A stretch of DNA of 44,200 nucleotides from JADKFD01 sp964561825 (lineage in GTDB: Bacteria; Pseudomonadota; Gammaproteobacteria; Xanthomonadales; SZUA-5), in assembly GCA_964561825.1 (NCBI GenBank), contig CAZLSB010000004.1, forward strand, positions 1 through 44,200, written 5' to 3'. Position 1 is the stretch's first letter, and each line of letters begins with the position of its first letter. The notes beneath the pieces were generated by a model, which saw only the letters and a list, made by a program, of their open reading frames with translations, had not been told where the DNA came from and did not search any database. Both the position numbers and the translations under genes were made by a program. This document shows, one piece after another, positions 7,183 to 15,897 of the stretch.

Positions 7183-8289
7183 TCCTTTGCGCCAAGCGCT
7201 TATTGCGCAGGCCATCCAAACCAGCGGAAGCGCCGGCGGAAATACCTGAAAAATCGCAAGATTAATGACTAAATGCACAATCAACAGCAGAGAGAAACGC
7301 TCTGGTTGTCGTCGCGTCGCAAAACCGCAGAGCAGCGCATCGCCGACGACCACGGCCAGCAATACGCTACTCGCCGCGGCGAAGTACGGCGGGGCACCTA
7401 ATGCATACACGCAACAGCCAAAACTGAGAATAAAAACGGAATTGCGTCGAAACAAATACGGCAGGTAAGCGCCGAATAACTGTTGTGCTGCTAATGGTTG
7501 CGCGGCCAGCCAATATTGATCGGCAATATAACGTGTATGCCAATGGCCGACCAAATCCAGCGCCAGCGCTAATGCGGTGAACATCAGCACCAAACCCAGT
7601 ACGGCGATAATCGGGGTCGATGGGGGAAATAGCAGAAAGCTGAAAGCAACCCACGGTGCACTGCGCGGCAAACGTGCCGTGGCAGGTTCCAGCGCGGCGC
7701 CCAGTAGCCTCAAGCCCTGCGTACCTTGGGCGATATTGACCGCAACCGCTCGCGTCCGGGGCATGGTCTGCCCCAGCGCCTGGACTTGCCGACGCTCTGC
7801 TAACACGCTGACCAGCGCCAACCCGCAGATCGTGCCAATGCTGCAGGCTAACAACAGCGCACTCGATGGATTCTCGACCCGGCTCGCGGCCCAAGCCAAA
7901 AGCACCAGCACAAAGACGGCCGCAAGCAGTGTTTCGACCCATACCCGCCTACCGCGTGCAGCGCGTCGCAGGGTTGCGGCGATAGGCATTGCCGCCAGCC
8001 AATCTTGGCTTTGCTGTTCGGCTAGCGATTGTCTGGCCAGTGCCGCGCGAATCAGCAGTGCGATGCCAGCGCTGGCGCCGATCAACATCGCAGGAATCGT
8101 TTGGCCCCAAGACGCCTTGGCATCCAGAATCCGCGCCCAGACGGGATCAATAACCCATAAACCAAAAACTGCAAAAGCCAGCAGTGCCAGCGCTAGAAAG
8201 GTCGTTTCTGCCGCTAGCGCACGCCATTTTGCCCAGCGATTGCTGCGCAAGTAAAAGCCAATGAGCAGGTCGGGATTGGTAGTAGGCAT
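7174..8289 (-). CDS. Multi-spanning membrane protein, likely partner permease of the ABC ATPase
   Basis: This 371-residue hydrophobic protein has about eight to ten membrane spans, for example TTFLALALLAFAVFGLWVI near 30-50, LLAAVFVLVLLAWAA, ALLLACSIGTICGLALVSVL and the C-terminal LLLIVHLVINLAIFQVF. I do not recognise a defined family. The neighbouring ATPase gene on the same strand makes it the likely transmembrane half of an ABC-2-like exporter. The start chosen is the ATG at 8289 (MPTTNPDLLIGFY). An open frame continues to 8379, but that stretch is inside a family C repeat. No strong ribosome site is visible. The last codons and the TGA stop fall inside the right arm of the family B element. 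The substrate is unknown. Confidence 0.7.
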   Translation of the reverse strand: MPTTNPDLLIGFYLRSNRWAKWRALAAETTFLALALLAFAVFGLWVIDPVWARILDAKASWGQTIPAMLIGASAGIALLIRAALARQSLAEQQSQDWLAAMPIAATLRRAARGRRVWVETLLAAVFVLVLLAWAASRVENPSSALLLACSIGTICGLALVSVLAERRQVQALGQTMPRTRAVAVNIAQGTQGLRLLGAALEPATARLPRSAPWVAFSFLLFPPSTPIIAVLGLVLMFTALALALDLVGHWHTRYIADQYWLAAQPLAAQQLFGAYLPYLFRRNSVFILSFGCCVYALGAPPYFAAASSVLLAVVVGDALLCGFATRRQPERFSLLLIVHLVINLAIFQVFPPALPLVWMACAISAWRKGLG

Positions 8290-8295
8290 CGCGGA

Positions 8296-8440
8296 CTTAG
8301 GGCTGGTGAGGAAATAACTTGGACTTTTGGCCGTCGGATTGGGATGCGATGTGAGGCGCGCCACACAAGCGAGTCGCAACGAAGCAGCGCGCCCAAGCCG
8401 GCGAGCAAAAAGTCCCAGTTATTGACGAACGAGCCCTTAG
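8296..8440. repeat. Family C palindromic element
   Basis: This element of about 145 bases lies directly upstream of the ABC membrane gene. Its arms are imperfect inverted repeats. The left arm, CTTAGGGCTGGTGAGGAAAT, continues to 8333. The right arm, 8397-8440, contains AAAAAGTCCCAGTTATTGAC and GAACGAGCCCTTAG. The right arm recurs almost unchanged at 14909-14951. Together with the family D element that follows, it makes up the 364-base gene-free gap 8290-8653, which holds no credible open frame. Confidence 0.75.
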
Positions 8441-8467
8441 TGACCGCAAGGCACAACTAGTTCCCTG

Positions 8468-8650
8468 GCCCGCATGTTTCATGAATTCGCGCGATGATCG
8501 CGCAGAATATTGATTGTCCAGCGGTTTTTTTTAAAGGAGCGGTGTAGTGATTCATCCTGGAAACCTCGGTGTTCATCACCCGACTGAGGAAAAATCGTTG
8601 GACAATCAATAGGCAAGCGAGGGCGCGTGCAATTCATGAAACATGCGGGC
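8468..8650. repeat. Family D palindromic element with nested inverted repeats
   Basis: This 183-base element has perfect 20-base terminal inverted repeats: GCCCGCATGTTTCATGAATT at 8468-8487 and its inverse at 8631-8650. Next to the left arm is the palindrome CGCGATGATCGCG. A second, inner inverted repeat of about 21 bases pairs 8509-8529 (ATTGATTGTCCAGCGGTTTT) with 8590-8610, with two mismatches. The outer arm and adjacent palindrome are shared with the copy at 4218-4381, while the interior is different. It ends three bases before the stop codon of the GGDEF-EAL gene and may serve as its transcription end. Confidence 0.85.
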
Positions 8651-8653
8651 GTG

Positions 8654-10846
8654 CTACGCGGCGCGCGCCAACAAAAGTCGCAGGGGTTCTGGGCGGTGGT
8701 AGGCAAAACCCTGCACTGCGTCCACGCCTAATTCCTGCAGCGCGCGGCCCAAGCGCGCATCCTCGACCGATTCGGCAACCGTGCGTTTGCCGAGCACGCG
8801 GGCGATTTCTACGATGGATTTGACGATCGCCAAAGATAATTCGTTGGAGTTGAAGTCGCGTACGAAACTACCGTCAATTTTGATTATATCGACATCCAAA
8901 TCGCGAAGGTAGGCAAACGAGCATAAGCCCGTGCCAAAATCATCCAGCGCGAAGCGTAAACCCAAGGCTCTGAATTGGGAAATAAACTGGCGCGCATGAT
9001 CTAAATCACGCACCGCGCTGGTTTCGGTAATCTCCAGGCAAATTTGTTGCGGATCCACCGGACTGTCTTTCAGCCGCTGGCGCAGAAAATGCGCGTAGTC
9101 TTCATCGGCCAACGTGGATGCCGAAAGATTAATATTGAGGTGCACGCCACGCGCGCGCGGATCGGTTTCCAGCCAACGCAAACTGCGATCAATCACGTAG
9201 CGGTCAATGCGACCTGCTAGTTGGAAGCGTTCAGCTGCTGGAATAAATCGGCCCGGCAATAAAGCTTCATCGTTGACATCACGGAGCCGCAACAAGATCT
9301 CAAAAGTTTCGAAGGGCTCAGGCTTAAAAGGTAAAATGCGCTGCCCATACAGGTCGAAACGATCATGGGCGAGGGCGTCGTTAATCCGCACCACCCAGCC
9401 CATTGCCGCAGTGCGTTCCACTAAAGCGGCGTTATCTGGAGACTGCACTTGCACACGATTGCCGCCCAATTCCTTTGCCGCATAACAGGCGCAATCGGCT
9501 TGCGCCAATAGCTCCGCTACCGTGCTGCGTCGCGCGGGAAAGGGGACTAAGCCAAAACTCGCGGTCAACGCAAATACGTGATCGGCATGGGCAAAACGAA
9601 ACTCAGCGACCGCAGTGCGCATCAACTTGGCGTCCGCTTCCGCCCTAGTAATGTGCGCATCTGGCCAAATGACGCCGAATTCGTCGGCGCCTAATCGCGT
9701 TAAGACAACGTCATCTGCTAAGGTCGCGCGCATCACACTGGCGAGTTGGCGGATGGCTTCATCACCCGCGGCGTGACTGGCGGTGTCATTGACGATTTTG
9801 AATTCATCAATATCAACATAAGCGATGGCACCGCCATGTGCGATTTCCGGTCGCGCTTGCAGCAATTGCGCGAGCATTTCCTCAAAACTGGTGCGACTGG
9901 GCAGGCCGGTGAGTTTATCGGTGCGTGCGCGTTGCAACATCTCGAAGGCCGCCGCGCGCACTTGATAATTAGCAGCCGCAACCAGTTGTGGCACGATCGC
10001 CATCACTGATAGCAGCGACAACAGAATGAGACTTTCTAATAGGTCGCTCGGCGCTCGGAATCCACCCACACCCAGACCAATGAGCGACACCACGATTAAT
10101 GCAAACAGCATGGTGGCGCCAGCTGTGATGATGGGTTCAAAGCGCAGTGCGCTCCACAGCAGCAAGGTGAGCGGCATAAAGCTCAGGCCTAAGGCATAAA
10201 CGGGGCTGGCCGCGCTGGCTTTCACCACGACGAAAATGCATAACAAACTAGCCGCCACCCAGGCAGTTTTTTCGGCAAGCCCGGCAAAATCGAGTGCCAA
10301 CTCGGTCAATCGCCGGCGTTGCAAGGAACGCAATACCATCAAAATGAACGGTGTGGCCACCACGATGCCAAAGACATCGCCGCCGAACCATTTGCCCAAT
10401 GCGACGAAAAAATTATCAACGGAAATCATCCCGGAAATCAGCATTCCGGAAACGCCGATCAGCGCACTGATCGTCGCACTAATAATGCCTCCCAGCAGCA
10501 TGATAAAACCGTTGGCGACTCGTAAGCTGACCAAATCCTGCCCAGCGACGCGGCGCACAAATGCCAAGGCTAATAAGCTTGCGACGGTATTGCTGGCCAT
10601 CGAAAAAGGCAAAAACGCCCAAGGCGCCGGCGTGACCAAAAGATGGGTGAGCAAGATGCCAACCGGAATGACTGGCCACCAGCGCGGGCCGTGAAAGATC
10701 AAGACGGCGAAGGCGATGCCTGACGATGGCCAGATCAGCGTGATATCGGTAGGCAGCGACACAAAAATCACCGCGAACGCCGCTGCCGCGACGTACAAGG
10801 TCACGTAAATCGAAAAACGCAGTGCCTGGTCGCGATCGGTCCACAT
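8654..10846 (-). CDS. MASE1-GGDEF-EAL cyclic di-GMP signalling protein
   Basis: This 730-residue inner-membrane protein would make or break cyclic di-GMP in response to a signal sensed by its membrane part. Residues 1-295 form a MASE1 sensor with about eight spans (TLIWPSSGIAFAVL near 36-49). The GGDEF domain, 305-465, has IAYVDIDEFK and RLGADEF (384-390), so one glycine of GGDEF is alanine. The EAL domain, 485-725, has FEILLRL (E516-I517-L518) in place of EAL, NINLSAS, LEITETS, LDDFGTG, IIKIDGSF, AESVED and VQGFAYHRPEPL. The metal and catalytic acidic residues look intact, so phosphodiesterase activity is plausible, while cyclase activity is uncertain. The ATG at 10846 is used. Another pair, at 10924 and 10927, would add 26 or 27 residues. 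The much longer open frame overlaps queA and is not believed. The intergenic space to queA is a divergent promoter region. Confidence 0.88.
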   Translation of the reverse strand: MWTDRDQALRFSIYVTLYVAAAAFAVIFVSLPTDITLIWPSSGIAFAVLIFHGPRWWPVIPVGILLTHLLVTPAPWAFLPFSMASNTVASLLALAFVRRVAGQDLVSLRVANGFIMLLGGIISATISALIGVSGMLISGMISVDNFFVALGKWFGGDVFGIVVATPFILMVLRSLQRRRLTELALDFAGLAEKTAWVAASLLCIFVVVKASAASPVYALGLSFMPLTLLLWSALRFEPIITAGATMLFALIVVSLIGLGVGGFRAPSDLLESLILLSLLSVMAIVPQLVAAANYQVRAAAFEMLQRARTDKLTGLPSRTSFEEMLAQLLQARPEIAHGGAIAYVDIDEFKIVNDTASHAAGDEAIRQLASVMRATLADDVVLTRLGADEFGVIWPDAHITRAEADAKLMRTAVAEFRFAHADHVFALTASFGLVPFPARRSTVAELLAQADCACYAAKELGGNRVQVQSPDNAALVERTAAMGWVVRINDALAHDRFDLYGQRILPFKPEPFETFEILLRLRDVNDEALLPGRFIPAAERFQLAGRIDRYVIDRSLRWLETDPRARGVHLNINLSASTLADEDYAHFLRQRLKDSPVDPQQICLEITETSAVRDLDHARQFISQFRALGLRFALDDFGTGLCSFAYLRDLDVDIIKIDGSFVRDFNSNELSLAIVKSIVEIARVLGKRTVAESVEDARLGRALQELGVDAVQGFAYHRPEPLRLLLARAA

Positions 10847-10988
10847 GGTGGCTGAGTGTACTTGCTCAAAGCAGACTTGTTTCGTGCGACGTCCATAATC
10901 GTTCAAATTGTTGGCGGCCTCCATCATGATGCGAGCGGAAGGCGCGCCGTGATTTGTGCTTCGCGCGCTGACAAGCGATCCTTCGCCC

Positions 10989-12014
10989 ATGAAAAAACAC
11001 GATTTTGATTTCACACTGCCGCAAGAGTTGATTGCGCAGACCCCGCTGAGCGAACGCTCGGCGAGTCGATTGTTAGTGCTTGATCCGCGTAAGCCGGCCG
11101 TCCTGGATAGCGCATTTCGCGCACTACCGGATTTTCTGCGGTCTGGCGACCTGGTGGTGTTCAACGACACCCGCGTGTGGCCGGCGCGGCTGTTGGGCCA
11201 CAAAGACACCGGTGGTGCGGTTGAGTTGCTGTTGGAACGCATCGTCGCCGCCGATCGCGGCTGGTTCCATCTGGGGGTGAGCAAGAAGCCGCAGGCGGGT
11301 CGGCACATCATCATCGCCGACGACTGTCGTTTGGTGGTGATCGAACGTGACGGGCCCTTATTCTTGTTGGGCAGCGTTGATGGCGCGGATATTCTCGGGC
11401 ACTTGGCGCGGCATGGCCACGTGCCCTTGCCACCCTACATTACGCGCCAAGACGTGCCAGCTGATCACGAGCGCTACCAAACGATTTACGCGCGCGATCC
11501 TGGCTCCGCTGCGGCGCCGACCGCTGGCTTGCATTTTGAAGCGGCGACGATGGAGTCCTTGCTGCAACGCGGCATTCAGATCGATTACCTGACGCTGCAC
11601 GTCGGCGCCGGTACCTTTCAAAATTTGCGTGAGGACGATCTTGATCGCGTGGTTTTGCATCGCGAGTGGTGTCGGGTAAGTCCCGCGCTGGTCGAGCGTA
11701 TCGCTGCAACTAAGGCAGCGGGCGGCCGTGTGGTTGCGGTGGGCACGACGGCCATGCGTAGCCTGGAAAGCGCGGCGCTTACCGGCGTATTGCAAGCCTA
11801 TGAGGGCGATACCCAATTATTCATTCGCCCTGGTTTTCAGTTTCGCGTCGTTGATGTTTTAGTCACCAATTTTCATTTGCCGCAATCGAGTTTATTGATG
11901 TTGGTGTGCGCATTTGCTGGCACCGATTTTGTCCTTAATGCCTACCGTCACGCCGTTGAGCAGAACTATCGATTTTTCTCTTACGGCGACGCTTGCCTGG
12001 TTTTCCCAACATGA
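10989..12014 (+). CDS. queA: S-adenosylmethionine:tRNA ribosyltransferase-isomerase
   Basis: This 341-residue cytoplasmic enzyme transfers and isomerises the ribosyl part of S-adenosylmethionine onto preQ1-modified tRNA to give epoxyqueuosine. Recognisable segments are the N-terminal FDFTLPQELIAQTPL, VVFNDTRVWPARLLG, LPPYITRQD, GSAAAPTAGLHF, TLHVGAGTF, GTTAMRSLESAA and the C-terminal NFHLPQSSLLMLVCAFAG. Length is standard. Translation starts at ATG 10989 (MKKHDFDF), where family similarity begins, not at an open frame 33 bases upstream. The stop shares ATGA with tgt, the preceding enzyme of the same pathway, so the two are coupled in one operon. Confidence 0.96.
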   Translation: MKKHDFDFTLPQELIAQTPLSERSASRLLVLDPRKPAVLDSAFRALPDFLRSGDLVVFNDTRVWPARLLGHKDTGGAVELLLERIVAADRGWFHLGVSKKPQAGRHIIIADDCRLVVIERDGPLFLLGSVDGADILGHLARHGHVPLPPYITRQDVPADHERYQTIYARDPGSAAAPTAGLHFEAATMESLLQRGIQIDYLTLHVGAGTFQNLREDDLDRVVLHREWCRVSPALVERIAATKAAGGRVVAVGTTAMRSLESAALTGVLQAYEGDTQLFIRPGFQFRVVDVLVTNFHLPQSSLLMLVCAFAGTDFVLNAYRHAVEQNYRFFSYGDACLVFPT

Positions 12015-13117
12015 GCTTGGAACAATTCGAACTTTTGGCCACGGATGGTCGAGCCCGACGTGGACGCTTGCATTTTGGGCGCGGTGTAGTGCAGACACCG
12101 GCATTTATGCCGGTGGGCACCTATGGCACCGTTAAAGCAATGCGGCCAGAGGACCTAACGGCGCTCGGTGCGCAAATGATTCTGGGCAATACCTTTCACT
12201 TGTGGTTGCGGCCAGGCACTCAGGTGATTGAGGCACATCAAGGCCTGCACCGTTTTATGGGCTGGCAGGGGCCTATTCTCACCGATTCAGGCGGTTTCCA
12301 AGTGTTTAGTTTGGCCAAAATGCGCAAACTGACCGAAGAGGGCGTGCATTTTCGATCACCGGTGGATGGTGCAAAAGTGTTTTTGAGCCCGGAAGAATCG
12401 ATGCGTATTCAACGCGCGCTGGATTCGGATGTGGTGATGCAGTTTGACGAATGCACGCCTTATCCGGCCACGCAGCAGCAAGCCGCCGAATCGATGGAAC
12501 TCAGCCTACGCTGGGCGGCGCGCAGCAAACGCGCTCACGAAGGCAATCGCAATGCGCTGTTTGGCATTGTGCAAGGCGGTATTTATCCGAATTTACGCGA
12601 GCGCTCGGTGCGCGGTCTGGTCGACATCGGCTTTGACGGTTATGCAGTGGGCGGATTAGCGGTTGGCGAGCCGCAAGCCGAGCGTGAACACACCCTTGAT
12701 GTCACCGTGCCGCTGTTGCCGCCCGAACGACCGCGTTATTTGATGGGTGTCGGTCGGCCGGAAGATATTGTTGAAGCGGTGCTGCGTGGTATCGATATGT
12801 TTGATTGCGTAATGCCGACCCGCAATGCCCGCAACGCGCATTTATTCACCCGATTTGGCGTGGTGCGGGTGCGCAATGCCAAACATCGGCACGATACCGG
12901 CCCAATTGATCCCGAGTGCGCATGTTATACCTGCCGAAACTATAGCCGCGCGTATTTGCACCACTTAGATCGCTGCCACGAAATGCTCGGTGCTCATTTG
13001 ATGACCGTACATAATCTGCATTATTATCAAGAGTTAATGTCCGGTTTGCGAGCGGCCATTCTGGCCGGCGGCTTGCAAGCGTTTATTGCCGAGTTTTATC
13101 TGCGTCAGCGGGGCTGA
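12011..13117 (+). CDS. tgt: Queuine/preQ1 tRNA-guanine transglycosylase
   Basis: This 368-residue zinc enzyme exchanges guanine-34 of GUN-anticodon tRNAs for preQ1. The nucleophile and substrate region is DSGGFQVFSLAKM, the second active-site aspartate is in MFDCVMPTRNARNAHLFT, and GLAVGEP binds the base. The zinc site is CACYTCRNYSRAYLHH. Length fits bacterial enzymes. The start is ATG 12011, overlapping the queA stop as ATGA. An in-frame ATG at 11993 would overlap queA further. It acts together with queA. Confidence 0.96.
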   Translation: MSLEQFELLATDGRARRGRLHFGRGVVQTPAFMPVGTYGTVKAMRPEDLTALGAQMILGNTFHLWLRPGTQVIEAHQGLHRFMGWQGPILTDSGGFQVFSLAKMRKLTEEGVHFRSPVDGAKVFLSPEESMRIQRALDSDVVMQFDECTPYPATQQQAAESMELSLRWAARSKRAHEGNRNALFGIVQGGIYPNLRERSVRGLVDIGFDGYAVGGLAVGEPQAEREHTLDVTVPLLPPERPRYLMGVGRPEDIVEAVLRGIDMFDCVMPTRNARNAHLFTRFGVVRVRNAKHRHDTGPIDPECACYTCRNYSRAYLHHLDRCHEMLGAHLMTVHNLHYYQELMSGLRAAILAGGLQAFIAEFYLRQRG

Positions 13118-13223
13118 AAAGGCCGGTGGGTTTCGCTGTCGCAAAGAACGACGTCAAAGCGGCGTCGTCTCGGCCAGCGCGACCCGCTATGCTGCGCGCC
13201 ATCAAAACGCGGGGCTAACGCCA

Positions 13224-14264
13224 ATGAGCGGCAATACACCCATGACCTACCGGGATGCCGGGGTCGACATCGATGCGGGCAATAGTCTGGTCGAACGGAT
13301 CAAACCGGCGGTGCGCCGCACCATGCGACCGGAAGTGCTGGCCGGCGTCGGCGGTTTCGGTGCTTCGGTGCGTGTCCCACTGGAGCGCTACCGAGAGCCG
13401 GTCATGGTATCCGGCACGGATGGCGTGGGCACCAAACTCAAGCTGGCGCAGCAATTAGGTCGACATGACACCATTGGTATCGATCTGGTCGGTATGTGCG
13501 TCAATGACGTATTGGTGCAAGGCGCGGAGCCGATTTTTTTTCTCGATTATTTCGCCACCGGCAAGCTGGATGTCGATGTCGCCGCCGCCGTCGTCGCCGG
13601 TATTGCACAGGGTTGCGAGCAATCGGGCTGCGCGCTCGTCGGCGGTGAAACCGCTGAAATGCCCGATATGTATCCGCCTGGCGAATACGATTTGGCCGGT
13701 TTTTGTGTGGGCTTGGTGGAACGTTCGAAAATGCTCGATGGCAGCGCGGTGCGCGCCGGCCAGCGTTTGCTCGGCATAGCCAGTTCCGGGCCGCATTCGA
13801 ATGGTTATTCGTTGATTCGCAAAATTATTAGCCGCGCACAGGCCGATCTTAACCAGCAGATCGATGGCCAAAGCTTGGGCGATTTGCTGATGGCGCCGAC
13901 CCAGCTGTACGTGAAGCCGGTGCTGAGTTTGTTGGCCGATCTGCCGATCGCCGCGATGGCGCATATCACCGGTGGTGGCTTGAGCGAAAACATTATTCGC
14001 GTGGTACCGCAAGGATTGGCGATTCACGTGGACAGTCAATGCTGGCCAGAGCCGCCGGTGTTCCAATGGCTGATGCAGGCGGGCCAAGTGGCGCGCAGCG
14101 AAATGTGGCGCACCTTTAACTGCGGCATCGGATTTGTGCTGATCCTGCCGGCAGACGTGGTCGCTGACGCGGTTGAGCGCCTGCGCGTGCAGGGATTGGC
14201 CGCTTACGATATCGGCAGCGTGGTGGAGCATGGCGCACAGGACGAACGTGTCCGCATCGTCTGA
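13224..14264 (+). CDS. purM: Phosphoribosylformylglycinamidine cyclo-ligase
   Basis: This 346-residue enzyme closes the imidazole ring in purine synthesis (FGAM to AIR, using ATP). Motifs are SGTDGVGTKLKLA, GIDLVGMCVNDVLVQGAEP, FFLDYFATGKL, GGETAEMPDMY, ASSGPHSNGYSL and HITGGGLSENI. Length is standard. The ATG at 13224 (MSGNTPMTYRDAG) is used; ATG 13242 is a possible shorter start. The 106-base gap after tgt holds a short ACGACG/CGTCGT hairpin and a possible -10 TATGCT near 13190, so purM probably has its own promoter. It overlaps purN. Confidence 0.96.
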   Translation: MSGNTPMTYRDAGVDIDAGNSLVERIKPAVRRTMRPEVLAGVGGFGASVRVPLERYREPVMVSGTDGVGTKLKLAQQLGRHDTIGIDLVGMCVNDVLVQGAEPIFFLDYFATGKLDVDVAAAVVAGIAQGCEQSGCALVGGETAEMPDMYPPGEYDLAGFCVGLVERSKMLDGSAVRAGQRLLGIASSGPHSNGYSLIRKIISRAQADLNQQIDGQSLGDLLMAPTQLYVKPVLSLLADLPIAAMAHITGGGLSENIIRVVPQGLAIHVDSQCWPEPPVFQWLMQAGQVARSEMWRTFNCGIGFVLILPADVVADAVERLRVQGLAAYDIGSVVEHGAQDERVRIV

Positions 14265-14907
14265 GTCTGGCCGGCTCAAAGTTGCCGTTCTGCTATCCGG
14301 CCGCGGTAGCAACCTGGCTGCGTTGATTGGCGCAGCGGCGCGCGATTTGCCGATTGAAATTGTGGGCGTCTTCGCCGACCGCGCCGACGCGCAAGGCTTG
14401 CAGCGCGCCATGCAAGCAGGAATTTACGCACGCAGTTTTAGTCCGAAGGACTATGCGGACAAAGCGACATTTGAGGCTGCCTTGTTTGCCGCCGTTGCCA
14501 TAAGCGGGGCCGAGTTAGTGATTCTGGCCGGATTCATGCGCGTGCTCAGCGCAGCAACGGTAGAAGCTTGGCGCGGGCGCTTGATCAATATTCATCCATC
14601 CTTGTTGCCCAACTATCCTGGATTGCACACCCATCAGCGCGCACTGGACGCCGGCGACGCGCAACATGGCGCCAGCGTGCACTTTGTGACCGCGGTGTTA
14701 GACAGCGGTCCGGTACTAATGCAAGTGCAGGTTGCAATTCAGAGCGACGACAGCGCCGAAAGCTTGAGCGCGCACTTATTGCCCGAAGAACATCGATTAA
14801 TGGTCGCCAGCGTTCGTTTGTTTGCTGATCGGCGGGTGCGATTGTTGGATAATGAGATTGAATTGGACGGTCAAATTTTGCGCGAGCCGCTTATTTTGGG
14901 TCCTTAG
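14248..14907 (+). CDS. purN: Phosphoribosylglycinamide formyltransferase
   Basis: This 219-residue enzyme formylates GAR with 10-formyltetrahydrofolate, the third purine step. VAVLLSGRGSNLAALI binds the substrate phosphate. The catalytic asparagine and histidine are in LINIHPSLLPNYPG and the aspartate in TAVLDSGPVLMQ. The likely start is GTG 14248, preceded by AGGA and giving a 17-base overlap with purM. ATG 14230 (MAHRTN) in the same frame is an alternative. The stop TAG forms part of the TTAGGGC edge of a short family C repeat. Confidence 0.94.
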   Translation: MSASSESGRLKVAVLLSGRGSNLAALIGAAARDLPIEIVGVFADRADAQGLQRAMQAGIYARSFSPKDYADKATFEAALFAAVAISGAELVILAGFMRVLSAATVEAWRGRLINIHPSLLPNYPGLHTHQRALDAGDAQHGASVHFVTAVLDSGPVLMQVQVAIQSDDSAESLSAHLLPEEHRLMVASVRLFADRRVRLLDNEIELDGQILREPLILGP

Positions 14908-14951
14908 GGCCGGCGAGCAAAAAGTCCAAGTTATTGACGAACGAGCCCTAA
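14902..14951. repeat. Family C repeat, short form
   Basis: About 48 bases flanked by TTAGGGC on the left and GAGCCCTAA on the right. The interior (GGCGAGCAAAAAGTCCAAGT and following) is almost identical to the right arm of the family C element at 8397-8440. It overlaps the purN stop codon. Only one arm is present, so it is a solo copy. Confidence 0.75.
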
Positions 14952-14971
14952 CAGCGGCGAACCGCTTTTGG

Positions 14972-14989
14972 AGCGGAGCTTGCTCCGCT
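14972..14989. repeat. GCGGAGC/GCTCCGC hairpin
   Basis: AGCGGAGC and GCTCCGCT form a perfect eight-base-pair stem around TT, downstream of purN. Similar stems occur after smc (19512-19528) and after the YkvA-like gene (29380-29403). All three are at gene ends, so this may be a repeated terminator-like or REP-like hairpin. No T-run follows. Confidence 0.5.
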
Positions 14990-15063
14990 GCCCTGCTCGT
15001 AAGCGCCCATTCATGCGTCAAAGGCTGCAATGCGCGTCCATCTAGATTCTGGTGAGCCCCTTG

Positions 15064-15777
15064 ATGATGATGAAGAAGTTGGTGTCTGCTCTCGCCGTGC
15101 TGCTGACCGCCTCGATTGCTGGTGCGACCGGCATCGAGCCCTTCCAAGCTGATTTCACGGTCAGTCGCAATGGCAAGGATCTCGGTGCGATGAAAATGCA
15201 GCTGAGCAAAGCGGCGCCGGGTGAACTGCTATTTGTCAGTCGCACTGAAGGTACCAAGGGATTGGCTAGCTGGTTAGGTGTCACGATCGAAGAACGCTCG
15301 GAGCTCAGCTTGACTGAAGCGGGTTTAAGCACGCGCAGCTATCGTTATGTACAAGATATGGTGGGCCGTCATCTTGAGCGCGAACTCAAGCTGATGCCGG
15401 AAGGCAAAGTAAGTGAAAAAGATGGCGATAAATCATGGACCTACAAGGCGGATCGCGCCATTTTGGATCGCCACTCGGTGGTATTAGGCATCGCCGCCAA
15501 ACTGCGCGCGGGCGTTGATGCGGGTGCGGTGTTTGATTTGCGTGTGGCGAGCAAAGGCCTGTCCGAAAATTGGCGATTTTTGATCGTCGGTGACGAAGAG
15601 ATCGAAACCGGCAATGGCACGGTAGCCACTGTGCGCGTCGAGCGCGTGCGTGAAAATTCCGACCGCAAAACCATCAGTTGGCACGCCCTGCAATACAACT
15701 ATCTGCCAGTCAAGGTTGAGCAGGTCGAACCCGATGGCGAACGCTTGGTCAGCCTGCTGAAACACTTCGCGGAGTAG
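15064..15777 (+). CDS. DUF3108 family exported protein
   Basis: This 237-residue protein has a signal peptide (MMMKKLVSALAVLLTASIAG, cleavage probably after GATG or thereabouts), so it is periplasmic or envelope-associated. The mature part resembles DUF3108 proteins: an N-terminal FQADFTVSRNGKDLGAMKM, a central YRYVQDMVGRHLERE and a terminal LPVKVEQVEPDGERLVSLL. Its biochemical role is unknown. The purM-purN-DUF3108 order is one I associate with Xanthomonadales. The start is the first ATG of three in a row (15064). A GTG at 15052 is possible. Confidence 0.75.
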   Translation: MMMKKLVSALAVLLTASIAGATGIEPFQADFTVSRNGKDLGAMKMQLSKAAPGELLFVSRTEGTKGLASWLGVTIEERSELSLTEAGLSTRSYRYVQDMVGRHLERELKLMPEGKVSEKDGDKSWTYKADRAILDRHSVVLGIAAKLRAGVDAGAVFDLRVASKGLSENWRFLIVGDEEIETGNGTVATVRVERVRENSDRKTISWHALQYNYLPVKVEQVEPDGERLVSLLKHFAE

Positions 15778-15897
15778 GCGCGCTCGGCTCTCCCATAGCG
15801 CCAAAATAAGCAGTCTAGCCGCAATGTTATGATGCCGAACCGTTCGACCATGCATCCCGCCGTCTGACATTGGTCGCGGCCCACAAGAGTTAAGCCA

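Noticed and set aside
8290..8706. Short open frames in the gap between the c-di-GMP and ABC genes
   Set aside because: They lie within palindromic elements and reflect repeat sequence only.
10928..11314. Long N-terminal extension of the GGDEF-EAL protein
   Set aside because: It is antisense to queA and lacks membrane or signalling features.
13455..14411. 318-residue minus-strand open frame
   Set aside because: It is the mirror of purM and purN, which have complete catalytic motifs.
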